A DNA stretch of 64,000 nt from NCBI GenBank assembly GCA_037783415.1, contig JAZGTN010000058.1, positions 6,484,001-6,548,000 of the forward strand. Reading direction: 5' to 3'. The notes beneath the pieces were generated by a model. It was not told the origin of the DNA. It worked only from the letters and a program-made list of their open reading frames with translations, and searched no databases. This DNA comes from Leptasterias polaris. Taxonomy: Eukaryota > Echinodermata > Asteroidea > Forcipulatida > Asteriidae. Shown here piece by piece: positions 13,323 to 24,157 of this stretch. Numbering within the stretch: position 1 is the first letter of the stretch; every line of letters begins with the position of its first letter. The translations under genes and the position numbers were made by a program.

Positions 13323-16300
13323 CTAATTAAGGTTAAATCTACTGCAATGCGTTGCGATAAGTTCCTCTTTGGTTGGGTACTCGTATTTACTAGCCAGGCT
13401 AGGTGGCGCCTTCTTCCTTTTCCTTTTTGTTGCCCTTTTGGATTTGCACCCCCGTCTAGCCACTTCGACCAATAAATCTTCTGCATAAGCTGTAAGTTGA
13501 GTAAAAGACAAATTAGAAAAAGAAAGAAATTAGAACAGGAATGTTGCGACCCCCTCTGTCCCAGTGAGAGAAATCAGTCAGTGTCCCTAAACTTGGCATT
13601 GTCAAAGGTATATGAAGAAAAGAATTAAAAAAATAGACGACAAAAACAAGTTTATTGTCACATTTTTTTAGGGAATTTAAGGGATTTATGTCATTATGAT
13701 AGAGTACATAGGTCATATTATTTGTTGCTAAGAGTCGGGCTATCCCTTACAGAAATGTCCCATGGGAATCCCATGGGAAATTTTCCCATGGGATTCTCAT
13801 GGTGAATTGGGCATGGTGAACCCATGGTGATATCCCATGGGAATACCCATGAGGTATCCCATGGGAAATCTTAAAAATATCCCATGGGATCCCATGAAGG
13901 ATCCCATGGAGGATCCCATGGGGTCCCATAGAGGATCCATGGGAATCCCATGGGGATCCCATGGGGATCCCATGGGGAACCCATGAAGGATCCCATGGGG
14001 TCCCATAGAGGATCCATGAAGGATCCCATGAAGGATCCCATGGGGATCCCATGGGGATCCCATGGGGTCCCATAGAGGATCCATGGGGAACCCATGAAGG
14101 ATCCCATGAAGGATCCCATGGGGATCCCATGGGGATCCCATGAAGGATCCCATGGGGATCCCATGAAGGATCCCATGGGGTCCCATGGGGATCCCATGGG
14201 GTCCCATGGGGATCCCATGGGGATCCCATGAAGGATCCCATGGGGATCCCATGAAGGATCCCATGGAGGATCCCATGGGGTCCCATGCAGGAATTTAGTG
14301 TTTTGGCCGATTTGCCATAGTTTTACTATGCAAAATAATTTTGTAGTAATACTATGAAACAAATAAGTGAAAAAACTGTGTTTTCAATCTCATTTTACTA
14401 TAATGTGTTTTCAATCTCATTTTACTATAATATAAGGGCAATTGTACTGCAGTTTTATTTACGTTTTAAACTTAGGAAAAACTAGTTTTATTATAATGGT
14501 GATTGAAGAGGACAGTAAGTTGTGGAAGTTGCAACACCACAGGATTAATCTCTTTTTGGAATGTTTATCTTAGGCAAGTAGCCCAAACCCAATGCTGGTC
14601 TTGTGAGAAATGCCACCATGCTCCATTGCTGGGCTTCTGTTGATGGTGGTGATGATTTAGTCACATTCCTCAGAGAGAGAAGCACAAAGAACTGTAAAGG
14701 AAGAAATAGGAAATATATTTGTAAGAAAAATTAAAACATTTGCCAAAACTATAGTCTGCGATGGTACAGACATGGCAGCATAACTTAAATCAGTACCATG
14801 CCCAAACCATGTGACCATGAAGTTATTAAATATATTTAATTTTAACTATGGCAGTCAAAAATTATAAATTTTGCGCTAATCAGTTAAGGGGTTTTAGACA
14901 ACTAGGTAGTTACAACCGATTTGACTTGGGTACGAGGTAACCTGGGTACGATTTGAATTGGGTACACGTTTATAGACCCAGCTACTGATGCACTGCCACT
15001 ATGCAGTGCACCCGTTTAATTACGAGAGTGTTCTTAGACGTGGACTGCGATGGATGGGGTTTAACCGATCGTTGACTTAAAATCTATCAATTCGTGAGTA
15101 CAACAATTTACAAACAATGCCTGATTTTGCATCTTTGACATATCGAGAAGCCAGTCGGCGTTTTTTAAAGCTATTTTGTTGGGTCTTTTTGTCATTTGGT
15201 TGGGACATTTTTTGTAGCTGGATGTTTAAAAAAAATCTAGTAAATTGAAGTTTTCCATCGTACCGTTTGTACAAGTGTTTTTTGCTGGGGATCGCAAGGA
15301 CGACCGCCGCAGATGTCAACATTTTGAAAAACAGTCTGACACTATACAACCATCCCCCTACATTACATACACCAACCTGACATACCAAAAGTACTTGTTG
15401 TAGTTGTACATTTACATTGTTACAAGAAAACTTAAACTATACTTAAAATCACGTTTTAAACAAAACACTTACCAAATCATGCTATTTTAGTTCTGATCAC
15501 ACAACAGGCAAGCACAACAACGTGCCAACGATCACCAACGATGTCTGATGCTGATCACTGATGATTCTTTCTTGTTCTTGAGTTTCACTGTAAAATTCAC
15601 ATCTGCATTCACATTCACATCAGCATTTCAGTTTCCAACTATCAGCTTTTAAAATGAAATTGCCCTCAAAAACCTCCTAGTCCTACTTAAAAATGGGAAG
15701 CTTTTATAATTTACACTAACAATACATCAACAAGTCGGACGGCAAACGTCGGTTGTATTGTAATGTTCAGTTTCATTTCAAACTGATGACTCATTGTGGA
15801 AGAGAAGGGGCTCTAACCACATAGGTGTGCAATTTACATACGCGAAGTCAGGGGGCTGATCTTAATCAAAGATACATGTAGCATAGCGCCACCAAGCGGC
15901 AGGGCTGTGCTATATTTGTGTTAAATAAACTTGTGCAGTCCTTTTACTGCTTTGAATATGCAGTGACTGCATACTATGGCATAAGTAGGCCTACATATCC
16001 ATGTGTCTAACAATTTTTCAGATTATTTTTTCTTTTACTCATACTAGTATGTATACCTCCTCAGTCTTAATGACAAGTTACTTTGAATAGTAAAACTAAA
16101 ACTCAGGATCCCATGGGAACACCAATGACTCAATGGAACAAATCAGAACCCATGGTGTTCCAATGTGATTCCCATGTGAAACACCATGGGGTATGGGGTT
16201 CAATGGGAACAGATCAGAATCCCATGGGATCCCCATGGGAACACCAATGATCCCCATGGGAACACCAATGACTCAATGGGAACAAATCAGAACCAATGGT

Positions 16301-19300
16301 GTTCCCATGGTGTTCCCATGGTGTTCCCATGGTGTTCCCATGGTGTTCCCATAGTGTTCCCATGGGAACAACAATTACTCAATGGAAACAAATCAGAACC
16401 CATGGTGTTCCCATGGGATTCCCATGGGGAACACCAATGACTCAATGGGAACAAATCAGAACCCATGGTGTTCCCATGGTGTTCCCATGGGAACAACAAT
16501 TACTCAATGGGAACAAATCAGAACCCATGGTGTTCCCATGGGATTCCCATGGGGAACACCAATGACTCAATGGGAACAAATCAGAACCCATGGTGTTCCC
16601 ATGGTGTTCCCATGGGATTCCCATGGGGAACACCAATGACTCAATGGGAACAAATCAGAACCCATGGGATTCCCATGGGATCCCATGGGATCCCATGGGA
16701 ATCCCATGGGAAACCCATGGGACATTTTTGTAAGGGATTCTTCCCAACTGAAAGGCTTTTTTATCACCGAATGTAAACTAAATGGCCTATGCTACCTGGC
16801 CTCTCAACGTATGTATACATGTACATTTAATTCCTTGGGTTGTACTTACCAAGTCGAACTGGCGCCTTGATAGCTTTGACAGTAGCACTTCCCTTCTTGT
16901 ACTTGGGCTTACTTATCCGGTAGCGCTTCACACCTTCCTCAGTAGTGGCCTGCTCTCTTTCACTATTTTCATTAAAGTGAAGAGCAGCAAGGTGAAGCCT
17001 GCAGTGGGACAAGGAGACCAATTACATGTACAATATAAACAGGTGGACTTTTTATTGGGGGGGGGGGGGGTGAATAGGAAGGTACATGTACTAAAATCCA
17101 TCATTTGGATATTGTGACACTAGTGAACAGAAAAACATAAGTGTAATGCAGTTGTTTTTACCTGCACATCATTCCATGGAAGGAGAAGGACAACAATTTG
17201 GGGGCAAATCTGTTGAGGACACTGTGGAACGACTCTAGGGATGAGGTCTGCTGGGAACTGGACATCATGCCGACATCTTTCAGCAACGTAGTGTTCTCAA
17301 TGATAGCACACAGCTTTTCGCAGACCGTGGTTCCTATTAACAACAAACAAGTCATCATATACATTTTATTTTGAGGTAAACACATAAACTGTAACAGGAG
17401 TGACAACTTCATTAAACTTTAAAACTTTTGTATGTTGCCCTTTATGGGAAGAACAAAATATTAAGCTTCAATGTTGCTTTACTTGAAAGTTTTGTGAACA
17501 CATTTCATTACATTACATTTCAATACACTGAAATCAGATGATTGGAGCATGATAAGCAATTAGCACTCCAACTAGTCTTTTAGCTCATCCAATTCATACA
17601 CAGTACTGAAATTTTTACTGTAATGATTTAAATAGTTACCAGGTTTAAGCCACTTTTTTTTACGCTCCCCTTCCTTCAGCTGGCCATGCAAACATTGTGG
17701 GAAAATGTCAGAATGTCCTTGGTGGATTCCCTGTATGTGGTTGGCCAGGGATAACCACTTGGCTTTCCTCAACTCCACCTCATCATCGGTTGTAGATGAA
17801 GCTGCATAGTAAACGTGATGGTTAATACTACGCTCCCACTCACCAGCCACCTCGAATCCTTTCTTCTTAATGAGGCTGTGTACCTTTTTCCTCACAGCTG
17901 AAACAGCACAATAAACCAGTTAAAGTTGGAAAATCAAAGTACATAAAAGCATATACATCAAGGTTATGGTTGACCTAAAGCAAACAACATCAGACAGGGT
18001 GAAGATTGTGTTGACAAGGGATTTGACCTGCATTTTAGAAACTAAGATTTTGTTTAAAAAAAGACGATTATGCCAACACATATTAACAAAATAGACTATT
18101 CCTCTTACCCTTTGCCACATGCCACACGTCGTACATGTGAAGGATGTGTGGCTGCTCCTCTCGAATGTATTTGGCGAGCTGACGATGTCTATCTGTCACT
18201 AGTTTCTCAATGCCCAGATCAGCCTTCTTCAGCTTCTTCAGCATTCGCTTGAAACCTTCCAGTTCCATATTATTGCTATTCTTGACTTCGTTGCACTGAA
18301 ATTGAAAAGAAAGCATAGCAAGTACATAAAGCCATAATTAACTGAGAATTCTCCAGTTTCTTTCATGCATCACCAAGCTCCAGTTCCCACCTTCATGCAT
18401 CATAGTACTTAAGCACCTTGCATCATCAGAGTCATCTCCACCATGCAAAATTTCAAAACCTACTTAACAGTGACTCAAAAAGCTTCAAATGACACGGACT
18501 AAACTAAAACAAGATGCAGCAAGTGTACACCCCAAGCACATAAAATAAAGTAAAAATCCTACCTGTACTAACTGTATGTCAACAATTTTTTTCCTGTTCA
18601 GCTCAATGGTGGTGTAGGCCCCGTACTTAGCCGAGTGGCCTGGGCTGTCTGCCCTACCATCTCCACCAACTATCAAAGGCAACTCTGCTGCTCTCAAGTC
18701 ATCCAACAGTTTTGCCTGAGCATTCTTCCACTTTCGCTCCACAACTGGCTGGAGGATGGATGACTGGTGCTTGTAAAAACTGCGTTCGCTGATGGTGGCA
18801 ACTTTAAGATAATCGAAAATACGCAGAGTTGTAGCACAGCTCCCTCCTGCAAAAAGCGTTGCTGCAGAAAAAAGTAGATTGACAGAGGGTATGTTTCCAT
18901 ACCAGGGTTGGCTTTCCCAGGTCTGGGGTCCCTTGTCGCATGAATTGCAGTTGGTGGTGATGATCACAAGTGTCCCGATGACCCTTTGTTTTACCACGAC
19001 GTCATATGAATGGCAACCACTACACCTCTGGAACAGCTTGAGGAGGCGGGATGCACAGACGATGAACTTTGTTTCCTTCTGTGCATCACTATTTCCTACA
19101 AACCTGTAATTCACGATGGTACGGGGGCTTAGTCCTCTTCTCCTACAAGAAATTGTGGTTAAACCAAATATTAGTTTGTTTTGAAATATATACTTCCAGC
19201 ATATAAGCAGACAATATCTTAAATAAAAAAGAGTGCAATGTGTGCAAAAAAGTGTTTTTTCCAAACTTTCCTTCACTAAAATTAATTAAAGAAAATTAAT

Positions 19301-20713
19301 GGCCAGGTTGAACAGGTCCACACACAAATCTTCAACAGTATTGTCTAGTCTATATGCCAACCTATGCTTATAAAATAAAACAACTCACCTTTTAAAGGTT
19401 TTTTTTTTCTTCTGAGGGCTGCTTAAGTACTCTGATGATGATGAGCTTGACAAGTCTGGTGTGTAACCTGGAGACTCGGGCTGCTCTGGTATCATAAGAT
19501 CACCATCATCATCATCATCATCGTCATCTGAAGAAGAGCTGCTTTCTTCCTGATAACTTTTGATCTTGCATTCTATGCCTATGCTAGTTGTCACTGGGTT
19601 GCACTGAATTCCCCTGTCAACCATGCGTGTTGTTGCTTGGACTCCTAAAGTAATTTGGTACATAGTCAATAATACTGGTAACCAGTGCATGTATTGTAAA
19701 ATACAAGTAACATGGGAGGGACGACTACACAGTACATGTACATTGTAAATGTTCAACTTAAAGCAGACTATCACTTCAACCAACATTTACTTAATATGAA
19801 ATATGTCAAGTGATACGTACCCTTAATCCTTGCGGCCACTTTCTCTGTCTGTGTACCAACTGTCACTTTCAGACACACGCTGGTGATGATCTCTGGATTT
19901 AGAGTCTGCAAAATTCAAATTTTTGACAAATGAGTTCCAATTCTTAATTTGTATTATATGCAGGACACACAGGCACTTGTGTATTGTAGGCAAATGTGAC
20001 CCTCATCATACAGTTAAAAAAATAAAAAAAATAAAAAAAATAAACAAATAAATAAATAGACACCTGATTTGAGCTTTCCTGAAGAAGTTGTTCAAGCATC
20101 TGCAAAGTACAAGTGCTATAAATATTAAGACTGTACACAGAAAAAAAGATCATAAATGCAAACCTAAGTTATAAAGCGGGGCGGGGGGGGGGGGGGGGAT
20201 TTACAAATAACTGACATTGTCAAAGTAAAATATGATCGATGTAAAAAAATCCATTTTAAATGTTTCTGCAGAAAGTGCTACAGTTTTTGCGAAAATAATT
20301 TACTTAGGAAAATTGCAACATGTAGGCTAATTTATGTCACGGTAGCTTGTTTGCAAAACCGATGCAGCTATGCTATGGCTTAGCTTACCTGTTTCTTCTC
20401 ACGCTTTGCAACAGCAGTGCTTCTTCGCCTCTGGTTTGCAGACACAGCAGGCTTATTAATGCGAGTTGGAACTGCATTTGAACTTAACCTGGGTGCCTTC
20501 GATATCCCGAAGTCTCCATGAAGACTTTTTTCAAAGTCGTCAGTGGTGAAGTGGTCGCTGCAGATAACGCTGGTTGGAGACGGGTTCCATTTTGCCCGTG
20601 TCAATCGCACTTTTGTGGTCCAAATTTTGCAAAGTGCTTTGTCTTTGGGAAACCTATGGAGACTGACACCTTTTCCTATTGCTGCACCCTGCTACGACAC
20701 ATCGTGTCGGCAT
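13323..20713 (-). CDS. THAP-domain DDE transposase (Kolobok-like), 10 exons, frameshifted in THAP
   Basis: Minus-strand exons: 20713-20389, 20099-20064, 19905-19821, 19644-19389, 19142-18563, 18295-18109, 17897-17640, 17333-17162, 16998-16850 and 13489-13323. All phases close; about 737 residues once one extra base is discounted. Exon 1 is a THAP zinc finger: MPTRCVVAGC (C-x4-C), HRFPKDKA, ICSDHF (C-x2-H) and the AVPT end motif. An extra base in the A-run near 20696-20699 breaks the frame after CSNRK. An acidic linker (eight Asp in a row) follows. The catalytic region shows GGDGRADSPGHSAKYG, then VTDRHRQ and HMYDVWHVAKG, then SSLESFHSVLNRFAPK, giving candidate D, D and E. The C-terminus reads YPTKEELIATHCSRF. 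The THAP finger would bind element ends and the DDE core would cut and join DNA. Element A lies in the last intron, antisense to nothing coding. The catalytic assignments are by pattern only. Confidence 0.85.
13744..14290. repeat. Left CCCATGGG array of element A
   Basis: Units such as ATCCCATGGGG and ATCCCATGAAGG repeat every 11-14 bp for about 540 bp, with CCATGG at the core. The first units merge with the terminal repeat. The long open frames in all phases come from the repeat and are not genes. Confidence 0.9.
16107..16736. repeat. Right CCCATGGG array of element A
   Basis: CCCATGGG and TTCCCATGGTG words recur. They are mixed with a longer block (AACACCAATGACTCAATGGG then AACAAATCAGAACC) repeated about six times. 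The final units run into the right terminal repeat. Confidence 0.9.
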
Positions 20714-20862
20714 GACGAATATTTGTACGGAAATCAGGATAAAATATGGACTTTCAACTAATCGCGAACGGAATCTGAGTAAGTTTGCACGGTCGATGCG
20801 CAACAACCACCGTGTGAAGTTGGTATGTCATGTCAAGGGTCAGGGAGTTGCGGGTAGTGCTG

Positions 20863-20881
20863 GTTCTTTACATGACGTCAC
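20863..20881 (-). promoter_or_regulatory. CRE-like inner repeat upstream of THAP transposase
   Basis: Read on the minus strand this is GTGACGTCATGTAAAGAAC, with TGACGTCA at 20873-20880. It lies about 160 bp upstream of the transposase ATG and about 198 bp from the right element end, mirroring 11560-11578. A shared promoter element or an inner transposase site are both possible. Confidence 0.6.
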
Positions 20882-21048
20882 GAGGTCATGTGATGCATTA
20901 CGTCATTCTTTATTGTTTTTCAGGAGTAAAAAGGAGGGGGCTCGTGAAGTGGCACAAAATCGTTCCAAATCAGTAAAACAAACAACAATTTTGACAGAAA
21001 ATATCACAATTCTTATATAACTACACATAACACATTTAATAAGACACA

Positions 21049-21073
21049 TTTACAGTTCTATTTCTGTGATCCT
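21049..21073 (-). repeat. Right terminal inverted repeat of THAP transposon
   Basis: The reverse complement begins AGGATCACAGAAATAG and continues AACTGTAAA, matching the left end with one mismatch. It is followed directly by TTAA at 21074-21077. Confidence 0.9.
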
Positions 21074-21101
21074 TTAAGTACCACCTGTTTTTACAGCTTT
21101 T

Positions 21102-21960
21102 GGGCTCGAGGTTTATGCCTCCACTGTGAGTCCTTTGTTATTTGGGCTCGAGGTTTATTCCTCCACTGTGAGTCCTTTGTTATTTGGGCTCGAGGTTTAT
21201 TCCTCCACTGTGAGTCCTTTGTTATTTTGTGGGCTCGAGAATTTTTTCTCCAATGTGAGCCTTATGGGGCTCGAGGTTTATTCCTCCACTGTGAGTCCTT
21301 TGTTTTTTTTTGGGGGCTCGAGGTTTATTCCTCCACTGTGAGTCCTTTGTTTTTTGTTTTTTGGGCTCGAGGTTTATTCCTCCACTGTGAGTCCTTTGTT
21401 ATTTAGTGGGCTCGAGAATTTTTTCTCCAATGTGAGCCTAGGGGCTCGAGGTTTCTTCCTCCACTGTGAGTCCTTTGTTTTTTGTTTTTTGGGCTCGAGG
21501 TTTATTTCTCCACTGTGAGTCCTTTGTTATTTTGTGGGCTCGAGAATTTTTTCTCCAATGTGAGCCTTGGGGCTCGAGGTTTATTCCTCCACTGTGAGTC
21601 CTTTGTTTTTTGTTTTTTGGGCTCGAGGTTTATTCCCCCCACTGTGAGTCCATTGTTATTTTGTGGGTTCGTGAATTTTATGTCCAATGTGAGCCTTGGG
21701 GTCGAGGTTTATTCCTCCACTGTGAGTCCTTTGTTATTTAGTGGGCTCGAGAATTGTTTCCCCCAATGTGAGCCATTGGGCTCGTGGTTTATTCCTCCAT
21801 CGTGAGTCTGTTTAATTATAAAAGGTGTCGGGAATATATTTCTCCATGGTGAGCATTTCAGTTATAATAATCTTGATTGGGCGCTATGTATTTTCTTCCA
21901 GTGATAGTCCTTTATTATATAGTTGGATTAGGTTAAATTCTCCAGTGAGTACAATTGGGC
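21102..21960. repeat. GGGCTCGAG array with decaying right edge
   Basis: About 18 units of 35-45 bp alternate between a longer form (GGGCTCGAGGTTTATTCCTC, CACTGTGAGTCCTTTGTT) and a shorter form (GGGCTCGAGAATTTTTTCTC, CAATGTGAGCC). Units are near identical up to about 21800 and then become progressively less regular to about 21960. It begins about 25 bp outside the right end of the THAP transposon. No TIR for it was recognised. Confidence 0.8.
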
Positions 21961-22929
21961 TGATCAAGATGTATTAGTTTACTAATACTAGTTTGGCTCG
22001 AGGCTCTTGCTTTTGCAGTGTGCGATCTAGCTGGTTCTGACACATATTATTTCCCCTACAGGCTTCAGACAAAAGAAGGGCCCAAGAATTAGAAAAATCT
22101 TTTTTGGGTGGAATCAGGTAATGCATAAGGCAGTTTCATTTCGGTCAGACAGTCAGTACACACACTTTTGGGCGCTTTTTGTGATCATTAAGCCGGTTGT
22201 TGGAATGAGGGCTTTATGAGCCATTACTTATTATTGTATAATTGTTATTATGGGGTACAGTTGCAATAGCGCTCACGAGTATCAGGAGGCTATAATTCCG
22301 ACCGAATGTTTCATCGGTGGAAACGCGGCTGTACTTCGTATATAATTAACAGTGTTATTACACATGTTGCTTGTACTGAAATCATTCAGTTATATTAAAG
22401 TACACTTTTAATGTTATGCCGGTTTGGCTACACAGTATATTGGGCTTGGAGGTGGTCGGTTTGCCAAAGGGTATCCGGCATTGGAGGTGGTCGGTTTGGC
22501 AAAGGGTATCCGGCATTATAAATAAAAACAGCGTTTAGACTGTGACAGAAAATCAGAAGACTTGCTGTGTCGTACTTCATAAAGTCTGAGCATAAACTTG
22601 TAAATATACATGGTGTATGTACATTTGGTGTAGACTGTACAGAGTGAATATGAAGTTATGTACTGCTACTTGTGTGATTTTAAATTGGCTGAGGACAGCT
22701 AAGTCTTAGGGGAAGGCTGTGTGACGAAAATGCCCCAGATTGTCTTACCTTATAATTAATTCCTGGTAACTCTTATTATTTCCAGAGACGCTTTCAGAGT
22801 CTTTATTTCCACATTTACGATGTATAAATCCACGTTTATGTAGCTGTCAAAGTGCTTTGTGGACAATGAGCATCAGCTTGAAGATGATACGTTGAGAGAT
22901 AGTTAGCCAGTGAAGTTGTTTCAGAATGG
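21961..22929. other. Intergenic DNA with one 35-bp tandem duplication
   Basis: The only structure noticed is a two-copy 35-bp direct repeat at 22447-22481 and 22482-22516 (TGGAGGTGGTCGGTTTG then CCAAAGGGTATCCGGCAT, one base different). No gene recognised. Confidence 0.5.
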
Positions 22930-22946
22930 GGATTTTTTAGACACTG

Positions 22947-23399
22947 TCACGATGCGGGCTGCGGTGTTTTGGAGGCGCGTTGAAGACGGGAAATCTGGTT
23001 GTTAGGAAGACTGTAGAGAAGAGCATTGCCGTTGTCAAGACGAGAAGTAACAAATGCATGAATAACTTTTTCAGTGGCACTCTTGTTCAAGTACTTGCGT
23101 ATCTTACCAATATTCCTGATGTGAAATGATGACACACGTATGGTGTCATTGATGAATCAGAAATAACCCCCAAGTTCCGAGCTTGCAACGAGGGAGCTAT
23201 CCGAGCATCACCGATGGAAATGTATGGCTGAAACCTTTGTTAATTGTTGACGAGACCCAAATAGAAGGAACTCTGTTTTATCATCATTCAACTTCAGGAA
23301 GTTCTGTTGGGTCCAACAAAGTTGCAAAACCAAGCCCAATCTGCAGATACTCACATTTCCGAAGAACGAAAATTTGCTGTTGTTGACCCCTACATACAT
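22947..23399 (-). pseudogene. CR1/Rex-like LINE reverse-transcriptase fragment
   Basis: Minus-strand frames encode NFLKLNDDKTEFLLFGSRQQ and, after a frame change, SSFHIRNIGKIRKYLNKSA, VIHAFVTSRLDNGNALLYSL and NNQISRLQRA. These are the thumb and connection segments that follow the catalytic YADD motif in CR1/Rex-like non-LTR retrotransposons. Both ends and the catalytic core are missing. It is an old, frameshifted fragment. Confidence 0.8.
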
Positions 23400-23417
23400 C
23401 GTGCACCCAGTGCCTCA

Positions 23418-24112
23418 ATGGGACAAATTGAATCCAAAACCATGTTCAACTGCAATAAGACAGGTCAATGGCTCAGGAAACTTAATGCAAAGTCCGAACA
23501 GAAGTGCATAATGGAGGCAATCTCTCTTGGCCGCAAAATAGCAAAAGAAAACCGTGCTAGAGATGTAACAAGAATAATGAGGTTGAAAGAGAGAATGGAG
23601 CTAATTAAAAAAGAGTTAACCGAACAAGAAGAAAAGGCAAGAATGAAGGCAAGAGCATCTCATAGAAGACGTAATGGAGTCAGGTGGAGTGTGGACAACG
23701 GAAGCAGATGTGAAAAGAATGTCACGGGCAAGTCCAAAGGAAAACTCTTGAGATCGCTGAAAACTCAGATCAATCTTCGCACTAAAGTTCTTGGAGCTAA
23801 GAAGAATATAGTGTTTACAAAGTACAACTGATGAGCTCAAAGCAGGACTAAACACACTCCTCCAGGAACCTGTGAGGGAAGATATAACAGAAATACACAG
23901 TTATTTGATTAACCCAGAGTCCCTTATTGGCAACACAATCACTCAAAAGTGGCAAGATCATGAGGGTAAGGAGACTTGGTGGACGGGGACAATCGCTTCA
24001 AAGGAGAATGGGGAGTTCAGGTTGCAGTACACAAACGTTGACAAGAAATACTTCATGACTCCTGAAGAGATACTTTCAGACTTGGTGGTGGGAGAACTGA
24101 ATGTGGTGAATT
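23418..24112 (+). pseudogene. Broken gene fragment with basic coiled region and Tudor-like end
   Basis: One frame (to about 23828) encodes a Lys/Arg-rich, probably helical segment (RLKERMELIKKELTEQEEKA). A single-base shift near 23824 then leads to STTDELKAGLNTLLQEPV and a C-terminal module NTITQKWQDHEGKETWWTGT, EFRLQYTN, EEILSDLVVGELNVV. That module resembles small Tudor-like barrels found at the end of many invertebrate transposon-related proteins. No start or splice context was found, and the frame is broken. The parent gene is unknown to me. Confidence 0.5.
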
Positions 24113-24120
24113 TATATGTA

Positions 24121-24157
24121 TGCATAAATGTAGCCTATGGTAAGTATTGTGCTTAGT
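24121..24157 (+). repeat. Left copy of 37-bp direct repeat flanking a LINE
   Basis: TGCATAAATGTAGCCTATGG followed by TAAGTATTGTGCTTAGT. It matches 26621-26657 at 34 of 37 positions; each difference is T here and C there. Interpreted as the target-site duplication of the enclosed LINE. Confidence 0.75.

Larger units (their letters stand above)
13744..16736. mobile_element. Element A: non-autonomous transposon with CCCATGGG subterminal arrays
   Basis: The left end begins CCCTTACAGAAATGTCCCAT, and the reverse complement of the right end begins CCCTTACAAAAATGTCCCAT. Both are flanked by AT (13742-13743 and 16737-16738), either a 2-bp target duplication or part of the end. Inside each end is an array built on the palindrome CCCATGGG. 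The 1.8-kb interior (about 14290-16100) has no recognisable transposase; a 103-codon minus-strand frame at 15077-15388 resembles nothing I know. The interior is homologous to that of element C near 28.9-30.5 kb, for example TAATCTCTTTTTGGAAT at 14548 and GAGAAGGGGCTCTAACCAC at 15802. It is inserted in the last intron of the THAP transposase. A 2-bp AT duplication would fit ISL2EU-type elements, but that is a weak guess. Confidence 0.85.
11367..21077. mobile_element. Two-gene DNA transposon with THAP transposase and P2X7-ballast gene (Kolobok-like)
   Basis: The element occupies 11371-21073 and is bracketed by TTAA (11367-11370 and 21074-21077). Its 25-bp terminal inverted repeats differ at one position. 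Inside are two convergent genes: a P2X7 C-terminal-domain protein (plus strand) and a THAP-domain DDE transposase (minus strand), whose stop codons lie 340 bp apart. A 3-kb unrelated element (13744-16736) is nested in the last transposase intron; without it the unit is about 6.7 kb. THAP-domain transposase plus TTAA target duplication are the described hallmarks of the Kolobok superfamily, which is why I use that name. The TTAA edges, TIRs and gene arrangement are read directly; superfamily assignment and mobility are inferred. One frameshift in the THAP domain suggests this copy is probably inactive. Confidence 0.85.

Noticed and set aside
13747..14362. Three overlapping frames rich in Gly, His, Pro and Trp
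   Set aside because: Produced by the CCCATGGG array of element A; no gene-like start, splice or codon pattern.
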